Below are positions 17,667 through 25,960 of a stretch of DNA of 58,076 bases, piece by piece. Below the pieces are notes generated by a model that saw nothing but the letters and a program-made list of their open reading frames with translations, was not told where the DNA came from and ran no database searches. The stretch's first letter is position 1. Every line of letters starts with the position of its first letter. Origin of the DNA: Gemmataceae bacterium (GTDB taxonomy: Bacteria; Planctomycetota; Planctomycetia; Gemmatales; Gemmataceae); the NCBI GenBank assembly GCA_019748295.1, contig JAIEPT010000353.1:1-58076 (forward strand), given 5' to 3'. The position numbers were made by a program, and so were the translations under genes.

Positions 17667-17670
17667 CTAT
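17646..17670 (-). promoter_or_regulatory. Possible Rrf2/IscR-type operator over the suf promoter
   Basis: ATAGTTGACT at 17661-17670 (minus) matches the left half of IscR type 1 sites (ATAnnYGACT). The right half, around GTATAC, is diverged. It overlaps the -35 box, so binding would block transcription. Confidence 0.45.
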
Positions 17671-17816
17671 CTTTTTGCAAGTGCATGCCTTATAGGAAAG
17701 TCGTAACCGCTTGTTTAAGAGAACGTTGTGTCGCGTTTCGCCAAGTCCGGGAAGAACTGGGCTGCCGTTCGCCTTCGAATCTCTTTCGAAACCCAGAATG
17801 GAACTGGCTGGGGAAC

Positions 17817-17913
17817 CGGGAGGGCGAGGGGCGAGGCCTCCGCTGTGCACAACTGTAGAAGGGAACTTGCATGTGACGTAACCCCCCTTCCGAGCCCCGT
17901 TCACACGGGGCTT
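17817..17913. repeat. Dispersed GGGAGGGCGAGG family repeat, copy 1
   Basis: Starts GGGAGGGCGAGG then GGCGAGGCCTCCGCTG, followed by an ACAAC...GAAG spacer and a hairpin AGCCCCGTTCACACGGGGCT. It is homologous to 45376-45477. Here it lies inside the reading frame of a short secreted-peptide gene. Confidence 0.75.
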
Positions 17914-17925
17914 TCGCGAAGCGTC

Positions 17926-18066
17926 TAGCCCGCCGTTGACGGGGGTAACGAGCGGCAAGAATAGGGGCCCTTCTCGACGAACTTGAAATGCGGCCGGCTT
18001 TTGCTGTGCTTCCGCGCCGGCACACGCCATCAGAAGCAGTGCCCGCGTTAGTGTCCAGCGAAGCAT
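17926..18066 (-). pseudogene. Short secreted peptide gene, apparently truncated by a repeat
   Basis: From ATG 18066 the frame gives a good signal peptide, MLRWTLTRALLLMACAGAEA, then QQKPAAFQVRR. AAGGAG lies six bases upstream, which makes the start credible. After about 45 codons the frame runs into the dispersed repeat at 17817-17913 and on to 17659 in unlikely sequence. I read it as the 5' end of a gene for a small secreted protein whose 3' end was lost. The true end is unknown; the coordinates mark the part before the repeat. Confidence 0.4.
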
Positions 18067-18143
18067 GAAGGCTCCTTGTCGAGCATTGTGCTCGTCGCAG
18101 AGAACCTGGGAATTGAAATCCACCCCCCCCTTCCCAAGACACA

Positions 18144-21100
18144 TTACTTCTTCCGCAGCGTTTTCAGATACGCCAGCAGATCCGCGAGGTCGCGGTCTTG
18201 GAGGCCATCGAGCAGACCGCTCGGCATAAACGAAACCGTCGCCGGTTGGACGCGGGCGATATCCGGCCCAGCAACGCGAGCGGTGAGATCCGGCGTCGTT
18301 TGCAGCAGCGTGAGCTGGTTCGACTGGTACACCATCATGCCGGTGTAGATTTTGCCCGAGGTCGTCACGATGCTCAGGCCGCGATAGGCGGGGGCGATGT
18401 CTTTGTTGGGATCGATGATCGCGACGAACAGATCGTGAACCGAGAATCGCTGGGCGACGCCCGCGAGGTCCGGCCCCAGCCGGCGTGCATCGACGTGGCA
18501 GCGATAGCAGTTCTGGCGATGAAACACCGCTTCGCCCTTAGTCGCGTTTCCTTGCGACCAATCGATGCCGTCAAGCCGTTGTTTCCACTGCGCGAAGTTG
18601 GCTCCGCCGAAACGGGTCAGAGACTTTGCTTCGTTCGGATGCAGCTTGCCAAACCGTTCCGTCCAAAGCTCGGCGAGCTTGCCGTCGTCCTTCGTCGCCG
18701 TTTCGCCGGTCCATTGCGACAGCAGCCGGTCGAGCGAAGCACGGACGCCCGCATCCTCCTTGGCGGAGAAGCGACGGATCGCCTGGACGGCCGAGGCGAT
18801 CTGCTTGGGTTCCGCTTTCGTTTGTTTGAGTTGGACCAGCGCATCCGCAGCCGCCTTGGCGACCCTCGGCTGAGATGACTGCAACGACTCGACGAAGCGC
18901 GGCACATCCACGGCATCCGGAGGCGAAGCGAGCACCAAGGCGATCGCATCCGAGAGGCGGGGATCGCGAAACTGCTCACGCAGAATGGGCCGGCCCTCTT
19001 CAGGCGGAAGCTGAGCGACGAGCTTGACGAGGTCCGGGTTCCACGCCCCGGCCGCCTTGTCTTCGTCGAGCCGTTCGATGGCTTTCAGCAGTTTGCGAGT
19101 GGCAGTGCGTTGCGTTTCGCCGGTGAGCCGAGCGGCGAGCAACTCCTGTCCCGGTGTTCCAAACGCGGCATCCGCGGCCAATGCCTGGCCGAGGGCGGGA
19201 TCCCGTTTCAGCAGATGGTCGAACATCGATTCCAGAATCGCCGGCGCATGATCCGCCGGCTTGTGACCCTCGGCGGCATAGCGGACGTAGATGCTGTTAA
19301 GCGTCTCCGCCGTCTTGCGCGTCACTTCCGCCGGGCGAGTTCCCGGAATGCGGGTGAAGCAGAGCAGATAATGCAGGTCCGTCTCCGCATCCTTCGCCTT
19401 GGCCCGCTTGGGCGAGAAAAACCTCTCGGGCAATCCAGGAACCTCTTCCCCGAGCATGCCAAGCGTGCGCGCGAGTTCGAGGTCGAGCGGCTCCGTCCCC
19501 GTGGGAAAGAGTTTGGCAAGCGATGTCGCAGTCCGCGTGCGGACTTCCGGAGTCAACTTGTCGCGATCTGAGGCCGCGTATCCGACGAGCGAACGATCGG
19601 GCGTATCGGAGAGATCGACATCGTTCATCGCGAGTTGGATCAGCCGCAACGCATCAAGCTTCAGATGCAAGCCGCTGTTCCCCTCAAGAGCTTCGATGCA
19701 GGTTCGCACCGCCCCTTCGTTGCCGAGCGTGCCATGGACCCAGAGCGCGGCGAGTTGATCAGCGCATCGGCCCCAGCCGCGGAATCCCTTGCGATCCTTC
19801 TCGAAATCCGCCCGCCCCGGCCCGGCGGCGACTTTCAACGTCGCCGCCCGCACTCGGCGGTCTCCGTGGTTCAAGCCACGCAGCCACGGAGGCGAAAGCC
19901 GATCTTCCGGCGTCGCTCGCAACATGCCCTCCCATGCCGCGCGCGCAATCTGAGGGAATCGCATGGCAGATGCGCGAGCAATGATGTCCCAATCGGGATG
20001 GTCGTCCCAGCAGGAGAGTGCAATCACGCGTGCTGCGACTTCCACGGGCGCCTTGTCTGCTGCGAGGCCACCCTTCGAGAAGATCGCTCGCGCCGCCTTG
20101 CGCAGCATGTCGCGCTTCAACTCCGCGAGAATCTCGGCCGCTCGGATACGAGCAAGCGTGCTCCATTGCGTGCCTTCCGCGGTCCCGATCACGATGCGGA
20201 ACAACCTGTCGCCGCGATCCTCCTCCACGATCTTCTTCGCAAGCGGCATCCATCGAGCGCGCGACCAGGCACTGGTTGGTTCGTCCGCTTCGAGCATGGC
20301 ATGCAAATCGTCCTTCGGCGTCTCTGCGAGCTTTCCCTTGTACGCGATGCGGAAGACGCTGCCGCGGGTGCCGCGGCCGCCGATGGAGACGTAAAGGGCG
20401 CCGTCCGGGCCGACCGCCATCGAGGTTGGGGCGAAGCCGACGTCGCCGACGGTTTTCACGAAGGTTTCCGCTTTTCCCTTGAACGTCGAGCCGTCGGCTT
20501 CGAGTGGGAAGAAATAGATGCGGCCAAAGGTCCAGCAGAGGCTGAATACGCCGTTGCGATAGCGTTCCGGAAACATGCGATGGCGGTAGACATGCAACCC
20601 CGTCGGCGAACCGCGGCCGATCTCGACGAGGCGTTCGACCGCATCCGGAAACCATGTCGGCCGAGACCAGGAGCGAACCCAGCCATGTTGCAGCCAGCCA
20701 TGATGCTGGCCGATGCCGATGTCGAACAAGCGGGTCGGTGCGTAATAGGGAAGGCGATAGATACGCTCGCCGTCGGAATCGACGGTGAACAAGTTCCCCA
20801 TCGGCCCAATCGCAAGGCCGTAGGGGTTGCGGAAACCGTCGGCCACGATCTCGCTCGATTTGCCGTCAGGCGTCAAGCGAAGCACGGTGCCGCTGTTCGG
20901 CTTCTTCACCGGCGAGCGTTTGCTCGACGCATGCTCGGGGCCGATGCCGGCATCGTTGCCGCAGATGAGGTAGAAGGCGCCATCGGCTCCGCGGATCAGG
21001 GCGTTGGCGGCGTGTTCATTGTCGTTCTTGGTGCGGATCCAAACGGGCGAAGCCTCATCCGCCTCGCCGTCGCCATTGCGATCGATGAGCCGACGCACGC

Positions 21101-21425
21101 CTTCGTCGCCCACGGCGATGCAGTCGTTGCCGTCGAACGCCATGCCGTGGGCGCCGTTTTTGGGGACGTTGGAGAAGAGGATCGCGCGATCGGCTTTGCC
21201 GTCGCCGTTGGCATCTTCGAGAATCTTGATGTAGTTTCGCCCGCTGACGACCACTCGGCCCTTCGAGTCGAAGGTCAGACAGTGGATGTCGGTCGCCAGA
21301 GCGTCGTCGGCATAAAGCGTGACCTCAAACCCCGGCGGAGCCTCGAAGCCAAGCTGCGGTTGGGCGAACGAAGCGGATGCGGAAAGCAACAGAATGCCTA
21401 GCGCAAGCAGACGGCGAAAGCACAT
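18144..21425 (-). CDS. PVC-type membrane-bound dehydrogenase with C-terminal haem c domain
   Basis: A 1093-residue exported protein of the large planctomycete family. Residues 1-22 form a signal peptide (LLALGILLLSASASFA). About 25-390 is a beta-propeller (PQLGFEAPPGFEVTLYA, HGMAFDGND, NPYGLAIGPMGNLFTVD) like sugar dehydrogenases. About 400-900 is a HEAT-like helical region. The C-terminal cytochrome domain binds haem through CYRCH at 973-977, and SFMPSGLLDGL supplies the distal region. Located in the periplasm or outer membrane and probably moves electrons from an unknown substrate. ATG 21425 was chosen: GAGG precedes it and the signal peptide begins there. It stands alone, with no clear operon partner. 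Confidence 0.85.
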   Translation of the reverse strand: MCFRRLLALGILLLSASASFAQPQLGFEAPPGFEVTLYADDALATDIHCLTFDSKGRVVVSGRNYIKILEDANGDGKADRAILFSNVPKNGAHGMAFDGNDCIAVGDEGVRRLIDRNGDGEADEASPVWIRTKNDNEHAANALIRGADGAFYLICGNDAGIGPEHASSKRSPVKKPNSGTVLRLTPDGKSSEIVADGFRNPYGLAIGPMGNLFTVDSDGERIYRLPYYAPTRLFDIGIGQHHGWLQHGWVRSWSRPTWFPDAVERLVEIGRGSPTGLHVYRHRMFPERYRNGVFSLCWTFGRIYFFPLEADGSTFKGKAETFVKTVGDVGFAPTSMAVGPDGALYVSIGGRGTRGSVFRIAYKGKLAETPKDDLHAMLEADEPTSAWSRARWMPLAKKIVEEDRGDRLFRIVIGTAEGTQWSTLARIRAAEILAELKRDMLRKAARAIFSKGGLAADKAPVEVAARVIALSCWDDHPDWDIIARASAMRFPQIARAAWEGMLRATPEDRLSPPWLRGLNHGDRRVRAATLKVAAGPGRADFEKDRKGFRGWGRCADQLAALWVHGTLGNEGAVRTCIEALEGNSGLHLKLDALRLIQLAMNDVDLSDTPDRSLVGYAASDRDKLTPEVRTRTATSLAKLFPTGTEPLDLELARTLGMLGEEVPGLPERFFSPKRAKAKDAETDLHYLLCFTRIPGTRPAEVTRKTAETLNSIYVRYAAEGHKPADHAPAILESMFDHLLKRDPALGQALAADAAFGTPGQELLAARLTGETQRTATRKLLKAIERLDEDKAAGAWNPDLVKLVAQLPPEEGRPILREQFRDPRLSDAIALVLASPPDAVDVPRFVESLQSSQPRVAKAAADALVQLKQTKAEPKQIASAVQAIRRFSAKEDAGVRASLDRLLSQWTGETATKDDGKLAELWTERFGKLHPNEAKSLTRFGGANFAQWKQRLDGIDWSQGNATKGEAVFHRQNCYRCHVDARRLGPDLAGVAQRFSVHDLFVAIIDPNKDIAPAYRGLSIVTTSGKIYTGMMVYQSNQLTLLQTTPDLTARVAGPDIARVQPATVSFMPSGLLDGLQDRDLADLLAYLKTLRKK

Positions 21426-21513
21426 GACGGACCTCGGTAGGAGCCGCTCCCCAAGGAGCGGCAAGCACCCGAGGCCACATTACCGCGTTCGACGCCAGAT
21501 TCCAAATAGGTAC

Positions 21514-21542
21514 TTGCGTTTTTAGTTTAGCCTGTCTATGAT
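21514..21542 (+). promoter_or_regulatory. Promoter of the padR pair, giving a leaderless mRNA
   Basis: TTGCGT (21514-21519) and TATGAT (21537-21542) are 17 bases apart. Transcription would begin about six bases on, at or next to the ATG at 21549, and no ribosome binding site precedes that ATG. Confidence 0.6.
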
Positions 21543-21548
21543 AAACGC

Positions 21549-21890
21549 ATGGACGCCATCGAAGGAGATCGATTGCGCGGGCATCTTGAAGGCCTGGTCC
21601 TGGCTTCGCTCGAGGACGGGCCGGCGCATGGGCTCGAGATTTTGCGTCGACTTGAAGACGCGGGATCCGGAGCGCTGCGGCTCAAGGAAGGCTCGCTGTA
21701 CCCGGCCCTTTACCGTCTCGAAGAATCGAAACTTGTCGTCGCCGAGGTCGAAGCCGCGGTCGGCCGGCGCGGCGCACCGCGTCGCGTCTACGCCCTGACG
21801 CCGCGTGGGCGAAAACGACTCGCCGCCGAACGCCGGCAATGGGCCGACTTCGTTCGCGTCGTCGGCGGCATCTTGGGAGGCTCCGCATGA
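21549..21890 (+). CDS. PadR-family transcriptional regulator
   Basis: A 113-residue regulator. The PadR winged helix is plain: LRGHLEGLVLASLEDGPAHG, then LRRLEDAGSGALRLKEGSLYPALYRLEESKLV, then GAPRRVYALTPRGRKRL. PadR proteins repress nearby membrane or transporter genes. Its TGA overlaps the ATG of the next gene (ATGA at 21887-21890), so the two are one translational unit. A promoter close to consensus lies immediately upstream and the mRNA looks leaderless. No ligand-binding domain is present beyond the short C-terminal dimer helix. Confidence 0.9.
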   Translation: MDAIEGDRLRGHLEGLVLASLEDGPAHGLEILRRLEDAGSGALRLKEGSLYPALYRLEESKLVVAEVEAAVGRRGAPRRVYALTPRGRKRLAAERRQWADFVRVVGGILGGSA

Positions 21891-22627
21891 ACACGTCGCT
21901 CGAACTGCGGATGAAACGCCACATCGAACGCATCGTGCGCCCTGTCGGCGCTCGCTGGCAACGAAAGCTGCGGATGCGCGAAGATCTCTACGCCCATCTG
22001 AACGCCGCCCTGGATGAAGAATCGCGGCAACTGCCGAATGAGGACGAAGCGTTCGCCGCCGCGGTGCGAAGGCTGGGCGATCCCGCAACGCTCACGCACG
22101 ATCTGCAAACCTCCGTGCCTCGCCTGGATCGCATACTCGGCGCGGTGCAGACCTGGTTCGGCGCGGCCGCAAGCGAGTCGCCCGCCCGCATCGCACTTCG
22201 AGCGGGAGCAACGACATGGTTGCTGACGGTTGTCGGCGCCTTCGGCACTATCCTTGCCGCAAGCATGCTCAAGCAAAGCCCTCCCGCCTTGCGCACCGGC
22301 GGGGAAGTCATGCTCGTCGTCTCACTCTGGGTCTCGGCCTGGTCGGCTTCGATCATCGCGGTGATGGTTCATGTCGGCCGCATGGCGGTGCATCGAAACT
22401 CAAACCGCCGCGGCCTCGCATTCTGGATTGCCGCACTCGCGACGATGTCGTTCGTGCCGCCCGCATGGACTTACTGGATGACGACCGCATGGGACGGCCC
22501 CGCCATATGGGGCGGAGTCGTGGGCGCCCTGGTCAGCGTGTGCATCGCCTTGGGCGCCGGCTGGATGCTTGGGAAGGAGTTGAAGCAACGCCACCCCTGG
22601 GAAGGGCTCAGTTTGTCCGCGGAGTGA
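21887..22627 (+). CDS. Membrane protein with permease-prefix/DUF1700-like N-terminus
   Basis: A 246-residue protein. The first 85 residues form a soluble helical domain (KLRMREDLYAHLNAALDEE, DEAFAAAVRRLGDP) of the kind found in front of permeases and DUF1700 proteins, which usually follow PadR genes. Four to five membrane helices follow at about 105-128, 140-162, 180-197 and 210-235. It is translationally coupled to the PadR gene, which probably controls it. The downstream part resembles no transporter I know, so the function is open; a stress-linked membrane role is common for such pairs. Confidence 0.75.
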   Translation: MNTSLELRMKRHIERIVRPVGARWQRKLRMREDLYAHLNAALDEESRQLPNEDEAFAAAVRRLGDPATLTHDLQTSVPRLDRILGAVQTWFGAAASESPARIALRAGATTWLLTVVGAFGTILAASMLKQSPPALRTGGEVMLVVSLWVSAWSASIIAVMVHVGRMAVHRNSNRRGLAFWIAALATMSFVPPAWTYWMTTAWDGPAIWGGVVGALVSVCIALGAGWMLGKELKQRHPWEGLSLSAE

Positions 22628-22768
22628 CAGGATCCGCGGATCGCCAATAAAAATGTCTTCGTCATGTTCCACGAGCAATTTCGCCTCATACGGCTACGTA
22701 GTGACGCCTTGAAAAAAACATGAGAGAAAGCGGGGTTGACGTGGGATCGCGCAAGCCATCGAGACGAC
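22628..22768. other. Short intergenic stretch
   Basis: I see no gene or strong repeat here. It separates the converging padR pair and the HNH gene. Confidence 0.5.
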
Positions 22769-23171
22769 TCACCAAGGCGGAAATTCGCCTTCTTCTAGAA
22801 GCGCTTTCCGCACGCCGACTCTTTCAGGTGCATTGACGGCCAAGACTCGAATCGTCGTCCGCCCCACGGAAGTTCTGCCTAGGCAAGGGCTCTCGCCATT
22901 TGAAGTATCTACGCCATGATTGCCGGCGAGGATTGAATAAACACGCTACTCGCTTCGTAAGCGGATCGATTCCAGCAAGATTCGGCCCTTTGTGTTTGTT
23001 GCACGAAAGGCAGCGGTACGAAAGATTGTTCGCGGTTGTTAGGCCGCCGTGCTGTTGGGCGACGATGTGATCGATTTGAAAGGGAATGTCTTCGGCCCAG
23101 TCGGGCATTCCGCAGCATTCGCAGCAATCGTCTGCGCGATCGCGAACCAATCGTTGCAGCGAGCGATTCAT
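22769..23171 (-). pseudogene. HNH endonuclease, one-base frameshift near the C-terminus
   Basis: The first part is a clear HNH nuclease: CCECCG at 16-21, IDHIVAQQHGG (Asp34-His35), NNLSYRCLSCNKHKG (Cys54, Cys57, Asn58, His60). The open frame from 23171 stops at 22824 after REPLPRQNFRG, which is unlike the family. A +1 shift near 22880 gives LGRTSVGRTTIRVLAVNAPE then RVGVRKALLEEGEFPPW, the usual C-terminus of these proteins, with a stop at 22769. The intact product would have about 133 residues. The catalytic core precedes the shift and might still fold. Its start overlaps the stop of the small partner gene. Confidence 0.7.
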
Positions 23172-23449
23172 CCTCGCGGCTTCTTGTCGCCTTTCCCCCG
23201 CGATCGGCGTGCTTTCGACTTCATCACGGCAAGCATGTTGCCGACGTGAAGATATCGTTCCAGTTCGGCGTCCTCATCCGGGCTGAGCGAGCCTTGGCGA
23301 GCCTTCTCGTCAAGGAAATTCATCCGGTCGCGGTCTTGGGACGGGAAACCCATTTCCAGAATCGAACGTGCGGCGTCCGGAGACAAGTCCCGCTTTTCCG
23401 GCTCGACAACTCGGCTGAAGATATCGATTTCGGTGTCGGCAGTGGCCAT
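23168..23449 (-). CDS. Small conserved partner of the HNH nuclease
   Basis: A 93-residue acidic-to-basic protein. The pattern EKRDLSPDAARSILEMGF, DRDRMNFLDEKARQGSLSPDED, then LERYLHVGNMLAVMKSKARRS is one I associate with short planctomycete and cyanobacterial proteins encoded next to HNH endonucleases. Their function is not established. The ATGA overlap with the nuclease gene and AGAGGA eight bases before ATG 23449 indicate coupled expression. The all-helical pattern and the C-terminal KARRSRGKGDKK tail would fit a nucleic-acid or nuclease-binding partner. Confidence 0.7.
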   Translation of the reverse strand: MATADTEIDIFSRVVEPEKRDLSPDAARSILEMGFPSQDRDRMNFLDEKARQGSLSPDEDAELERYLHVGNMLAVMKSKARRSRGKGDKKPRG

Positions 23450-23508
23450 GTCGCGTCCTCTGAGAACGCTGCCATTCTATCGCTTCGATTGGAAGACATG
23501 CGATCCAT

Positions 23509-24387
23509 TCACAAACTGATGTCGAATTCCGGAAGCGTGATCCAATACTGCCAGTGCAGCCACCAGCGAAGGACCATCTTGAGCGGAACTAAACTCGCGG
23601 TGCCCAGCAAGGCGGTGATCGCTACGAATCTACACAGAGGGATACCTGATGCTTGCAACGCTTCGGGCTTTCGCCGGCTTCCGAGCCTGAAGATGAAGTA
23701 TCCCGCCACCAGCAGAAGCAGACAGATGACGGCTGCGAACTCGATGGGATACCGGACCGCCAAAATGGCGCCGAGAATGGAAACGGTCCAGACATAGGGA
23801 ACCAGCCAACCAATTCGACGAGCGGCGACGAGAGCCGTCATTACGACCAATGCGACATATCCGGCGAGGAAGGCGAAGCCCGGAAGTTCGCGGAGGTACC
23901 ACGGCTCATTCCGGAATTGCCGAAACTGCCCGTTAGATAAGTGATACCAGAACCATTCCGAGAGCTTGGGATCAGGCCAGTAGACGAGCCATTGTTTCCC
24001 CGGCTCCCATTCGTCCCAAGGCCACCAGAAATCCCAGCGCGGACCGCGCAGGAAAATGACCCATGCGATGAGGAGCAGCCAGAACGCCTCCAGGGTCGCC
24101 AACAATGCCGTGAGCGTTCGCGATGTACCTCGGCCCGGAATCTGGCTCGTCAACAGCCATGCCATCAGCACAAACCCGAGAGTGTAGACAACTGGAAACA
24201 GATAGATCGCGGCCCAGGGATCGAAGTACACCTGCAGTTCTTGGACGCCGAACATGAATTGGGGCCGCATCGGCATGTCAAGCCGATCTCGCAAGGCATC
24301 GTACATGTTGCGCATCGGGACGACGCCGAACCAAAGCGAAAGATTCAGCAGGCCCAAGACGACGGCCAGGATGCGAGGAACGCTCAT
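23509..24387 (-). CDS. Hypothetical polytopic membrane protein
   Basis: A 292-residue protein with about seven hydrophobic helices, at roughly 5-24, 57-80, 89-112, 168-190, 194-213, 214-233 and 246-268. A Trp-rich loop (RWDFWWPWDEWEPGKQW) lies between helices three and four. I recognise no transporter or enzyme motif. It begins 16 bases after the DUF1501 stop, so it is probably co-transcribed with the cytochrome/DUF1501 genes. Only a weak ribosome binding site is seen. Confidence 0.65.
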   Translation of the reverse strand: MSVPRILAVVLGLLNLSLWFGVVPMRNMYDALRDRLDMPMRPQFMFGVQELQVYFDPWAAIYLFPVVYTLGFVLMAWLLTSQIPGRGTSRTLTALLATLEAFWLLLIAWVIFLRGPRWDFWWPWDEWEPGKQWLVYWPDPKLSEWFWYHLSNGQFRQFRNEPWYLRELPGFAFLAGYVALVVMTALVAARRIGWLVPYVWTVSILGAILAVRYPIEFAAVICLLLLVAGYFIFRLGSRRKPEALQASGIPLCRFVAITALLGTASLVPLKMVLRWWLHWQYWITLPEFDISL

Positions 24388-24402
24388 GTTCGGAACCTGC
24401 GA

Positions 24403-25851
24403 TCACGCCAAGATCGGCTCGATGACTTCGCCATGCACATCCGTCAGCCGCATGTCGCGGCCGCCGAAACGCACGGTAAGGCGCGTGTGGTCGATGCCCA
24501 TCAGGTGCAGCAGAGTCGCGTGCAAATCGTGCATTTCGAGTTTGCCGGCGACGGTTTTGTAGCCGAACTCATCCGTCTCCCCATAAGCGAAACCGCCTTT
24601 GACGGCGCCGCCGGCGAGCCAGCAGGAAAACGCGAATTGGTTGTGGTCGCGGCCGTCGCCTCCCTGAGCGAACGGCGTGCGGCCGAACTCGCCGGACCAG
24701 AGGACCAGCGTCGAATCCCAGAGGCCGCGGCCTTTGAGATCGCGCAGCAACGCGGCGATCGGCTGATCGACGGCGCGGGCGTTATCTTCGTGCCCTCGCT
24801 TCAGGTTGCCGTGCTGATCCCAGCGATCATGGCCGACGCTGGGGCAGGTGATTTCGATGAAGCGGGCGCCGCGCTCCACGAGGCGTCGGGCGATCAGGCA
24901 TTGCGTGCCGAAGATGCGGGTGCCGGGATAGGTCGATTCGATCCCATACATGCGGCGGACGAGTTCCGATTCGCCGCGGATGTCGGTCAGTTCCGGAATG
25001 GCCGTCTGCATGCGAAACGCGGTTTCGTAGTTGGCGATGGCCGATTCGATCTCGTCGGCATTCCCCGTTTGCTGGAGCATGCGTCGATCGAGTCGGCGGA
25101 GCAGGTCGAGTTTGCTGCGCTGCTGATCCTCCGTCGCTTCGAGCCGGCGCAGGTTGGCAACGGGCGGATCGCCGGCGCGGAAGACCGACCCCTGGTAGGC
25201 GGCAGGCAGAAAACCTGAGTTGAAATTGTCGAGCCCTCCGGGGGGAACGAGGCCGCCGTTGAGCACGAGGAAGCCGGGGAGATTCTTGTTTTCGCTTCCC
25301 AGGCCGTAGCTGATCCACGCGCCCATGCTGGGCCGGCCCTGAACGCCGGAGCCGGTGTGAAGGAAATAGTTGGCGCTGGTGTGCTCGGGGAATTTCGAGG
25401 TCATCGAGCGTAGGACGCACAGGTCGTCCATGTGCTCGGCGACATGCGGGAACAGGTCGCTGCACCACAGCCCGCTTTGGCCGCGACGACTGAAGTTCCA
25501 TGGCGATTTCATCACTCGGCCGATGTTGTTGAACTGCGTCGGCTCGACTTTGAAGATGCGATGCGGATCTTCGCCGTGATAGCGTTCGAGGGCCGGCTTG
25601 GGGTCGAAGGTATCCACCTGCGACGGGGCGCCGTCCATGTAGAGGAAGATCACGTTCTTGACCTTGGCCGGGTGATGCAGCCGTTCGAGTCGGCCCGGCA
25701 TGGCTTCGAGCGCGGAGTGCTGCGCCGGCGCTCGCTCGGCGGCGGCGAGTGCGGTCAGTGCCATGGCGCCGAAACCGGTGGCGCAGCGAGCCAGCATCTC
25801 GCGACGGGTGACGGGGACGCGAATGCGTCCGCAAGAGTGGCGAGAGTTCAT
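24403..25851 (-). CDS. DUF1501 protein, sulfatase-like, exported
   Basis: A 482-residue member of the DUF1501 family that is massively expanded in planctomycetes. The N-terminus (TRREMLARCATGFGAMALTAL) resembles a Tat signal. VKNVIFLYMDGAPSQVDTFDPKP starts the alkaline-phosphatase/sulfatase-like core, and HDLHATLLHLMGIDH ends it. Nothing is firmly known about its chemistry; the fold suggests metal-dependent hydrolysis outside the cytoplasm. ATG 25851 has GAGG six bases upstream; the longer frame is the dispersed repeat at 25869-25944. It forms the usual pair with the DUF1549/DUF1553 cytochrome gene just upstream. Confidence 0.9.
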   Translation of the reverse strand: MNSRHSCGRIRVPVTRREMLARCATGFGAMALTALAAAERAPAQHSALEAMPGRLERLHHPAKVKNVIFLYMDGAPSQVDTFDPKPALERYHGEDPHRIFKVEPTQFNNIGRVMKSPWNFSRRGQSGLWCSDLFPHVAEHMDDLCVLRSMTSKFPEHTSANYFLHTGSGVQGRPSMGAWISYGLGSENKNLPGFLVLNGGLVPPGGLDNFNSGFLPAAYQGSVFRAGDPPVANLRRLEATEDQQRSKLDLLRRLDRRMLQQTGNADEIESAIANYETAFRMQTAIPELTDIRGESELVRRMYGIESTYPGTRIFGTQCLIARRLVERGARFIEITCPSVGHDRWDQHGNLKRGHEDNARAVDQPIAALLRDLKGRGLWDSTLVLWSGEFGRTPFAQGGDGRDHNQFAFSCWLAGGAVKGGFAYGETDEFGYKTVAGKLEMHDLHATLLHLMGIDHTRLTVRFGGRDMRLTDVHGEVIEPILA

Positions 25852-25868
25852 GGCGGGCCTCGGTCCGT

Positions 25869-25944
25869 GTGGCGACAAGTTTATTAACTTGTCGAAATGG
25901 TTTGAGAAGCGAAGACCTAAACAAGTCAATAAACTTGCTTCCAC
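25869..25944. repeat. Dispersed double-hairpin element, copy 4
   Basis: Starts GTGGCGACAAGTTTATTAAC and ends AATAAACTTGCTTCCAC; the orientation is opposite to copy 2 judging by the GGCGAC and GGAAAC ends. It fills the gap between the DUF1549 stop (25961) and the DUF1501 start (25851). Confidence 0.9.
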
Positions 25945-25960
25945 GCAAGCATCGCTGGCC

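Noticed and set aside
24392-24406. 15-base match (GGAACCTGCGATCAC) to the hairpin at 107-170
   Set aside because: A few exact matches of this length are expected by chance in a 58-kb window.
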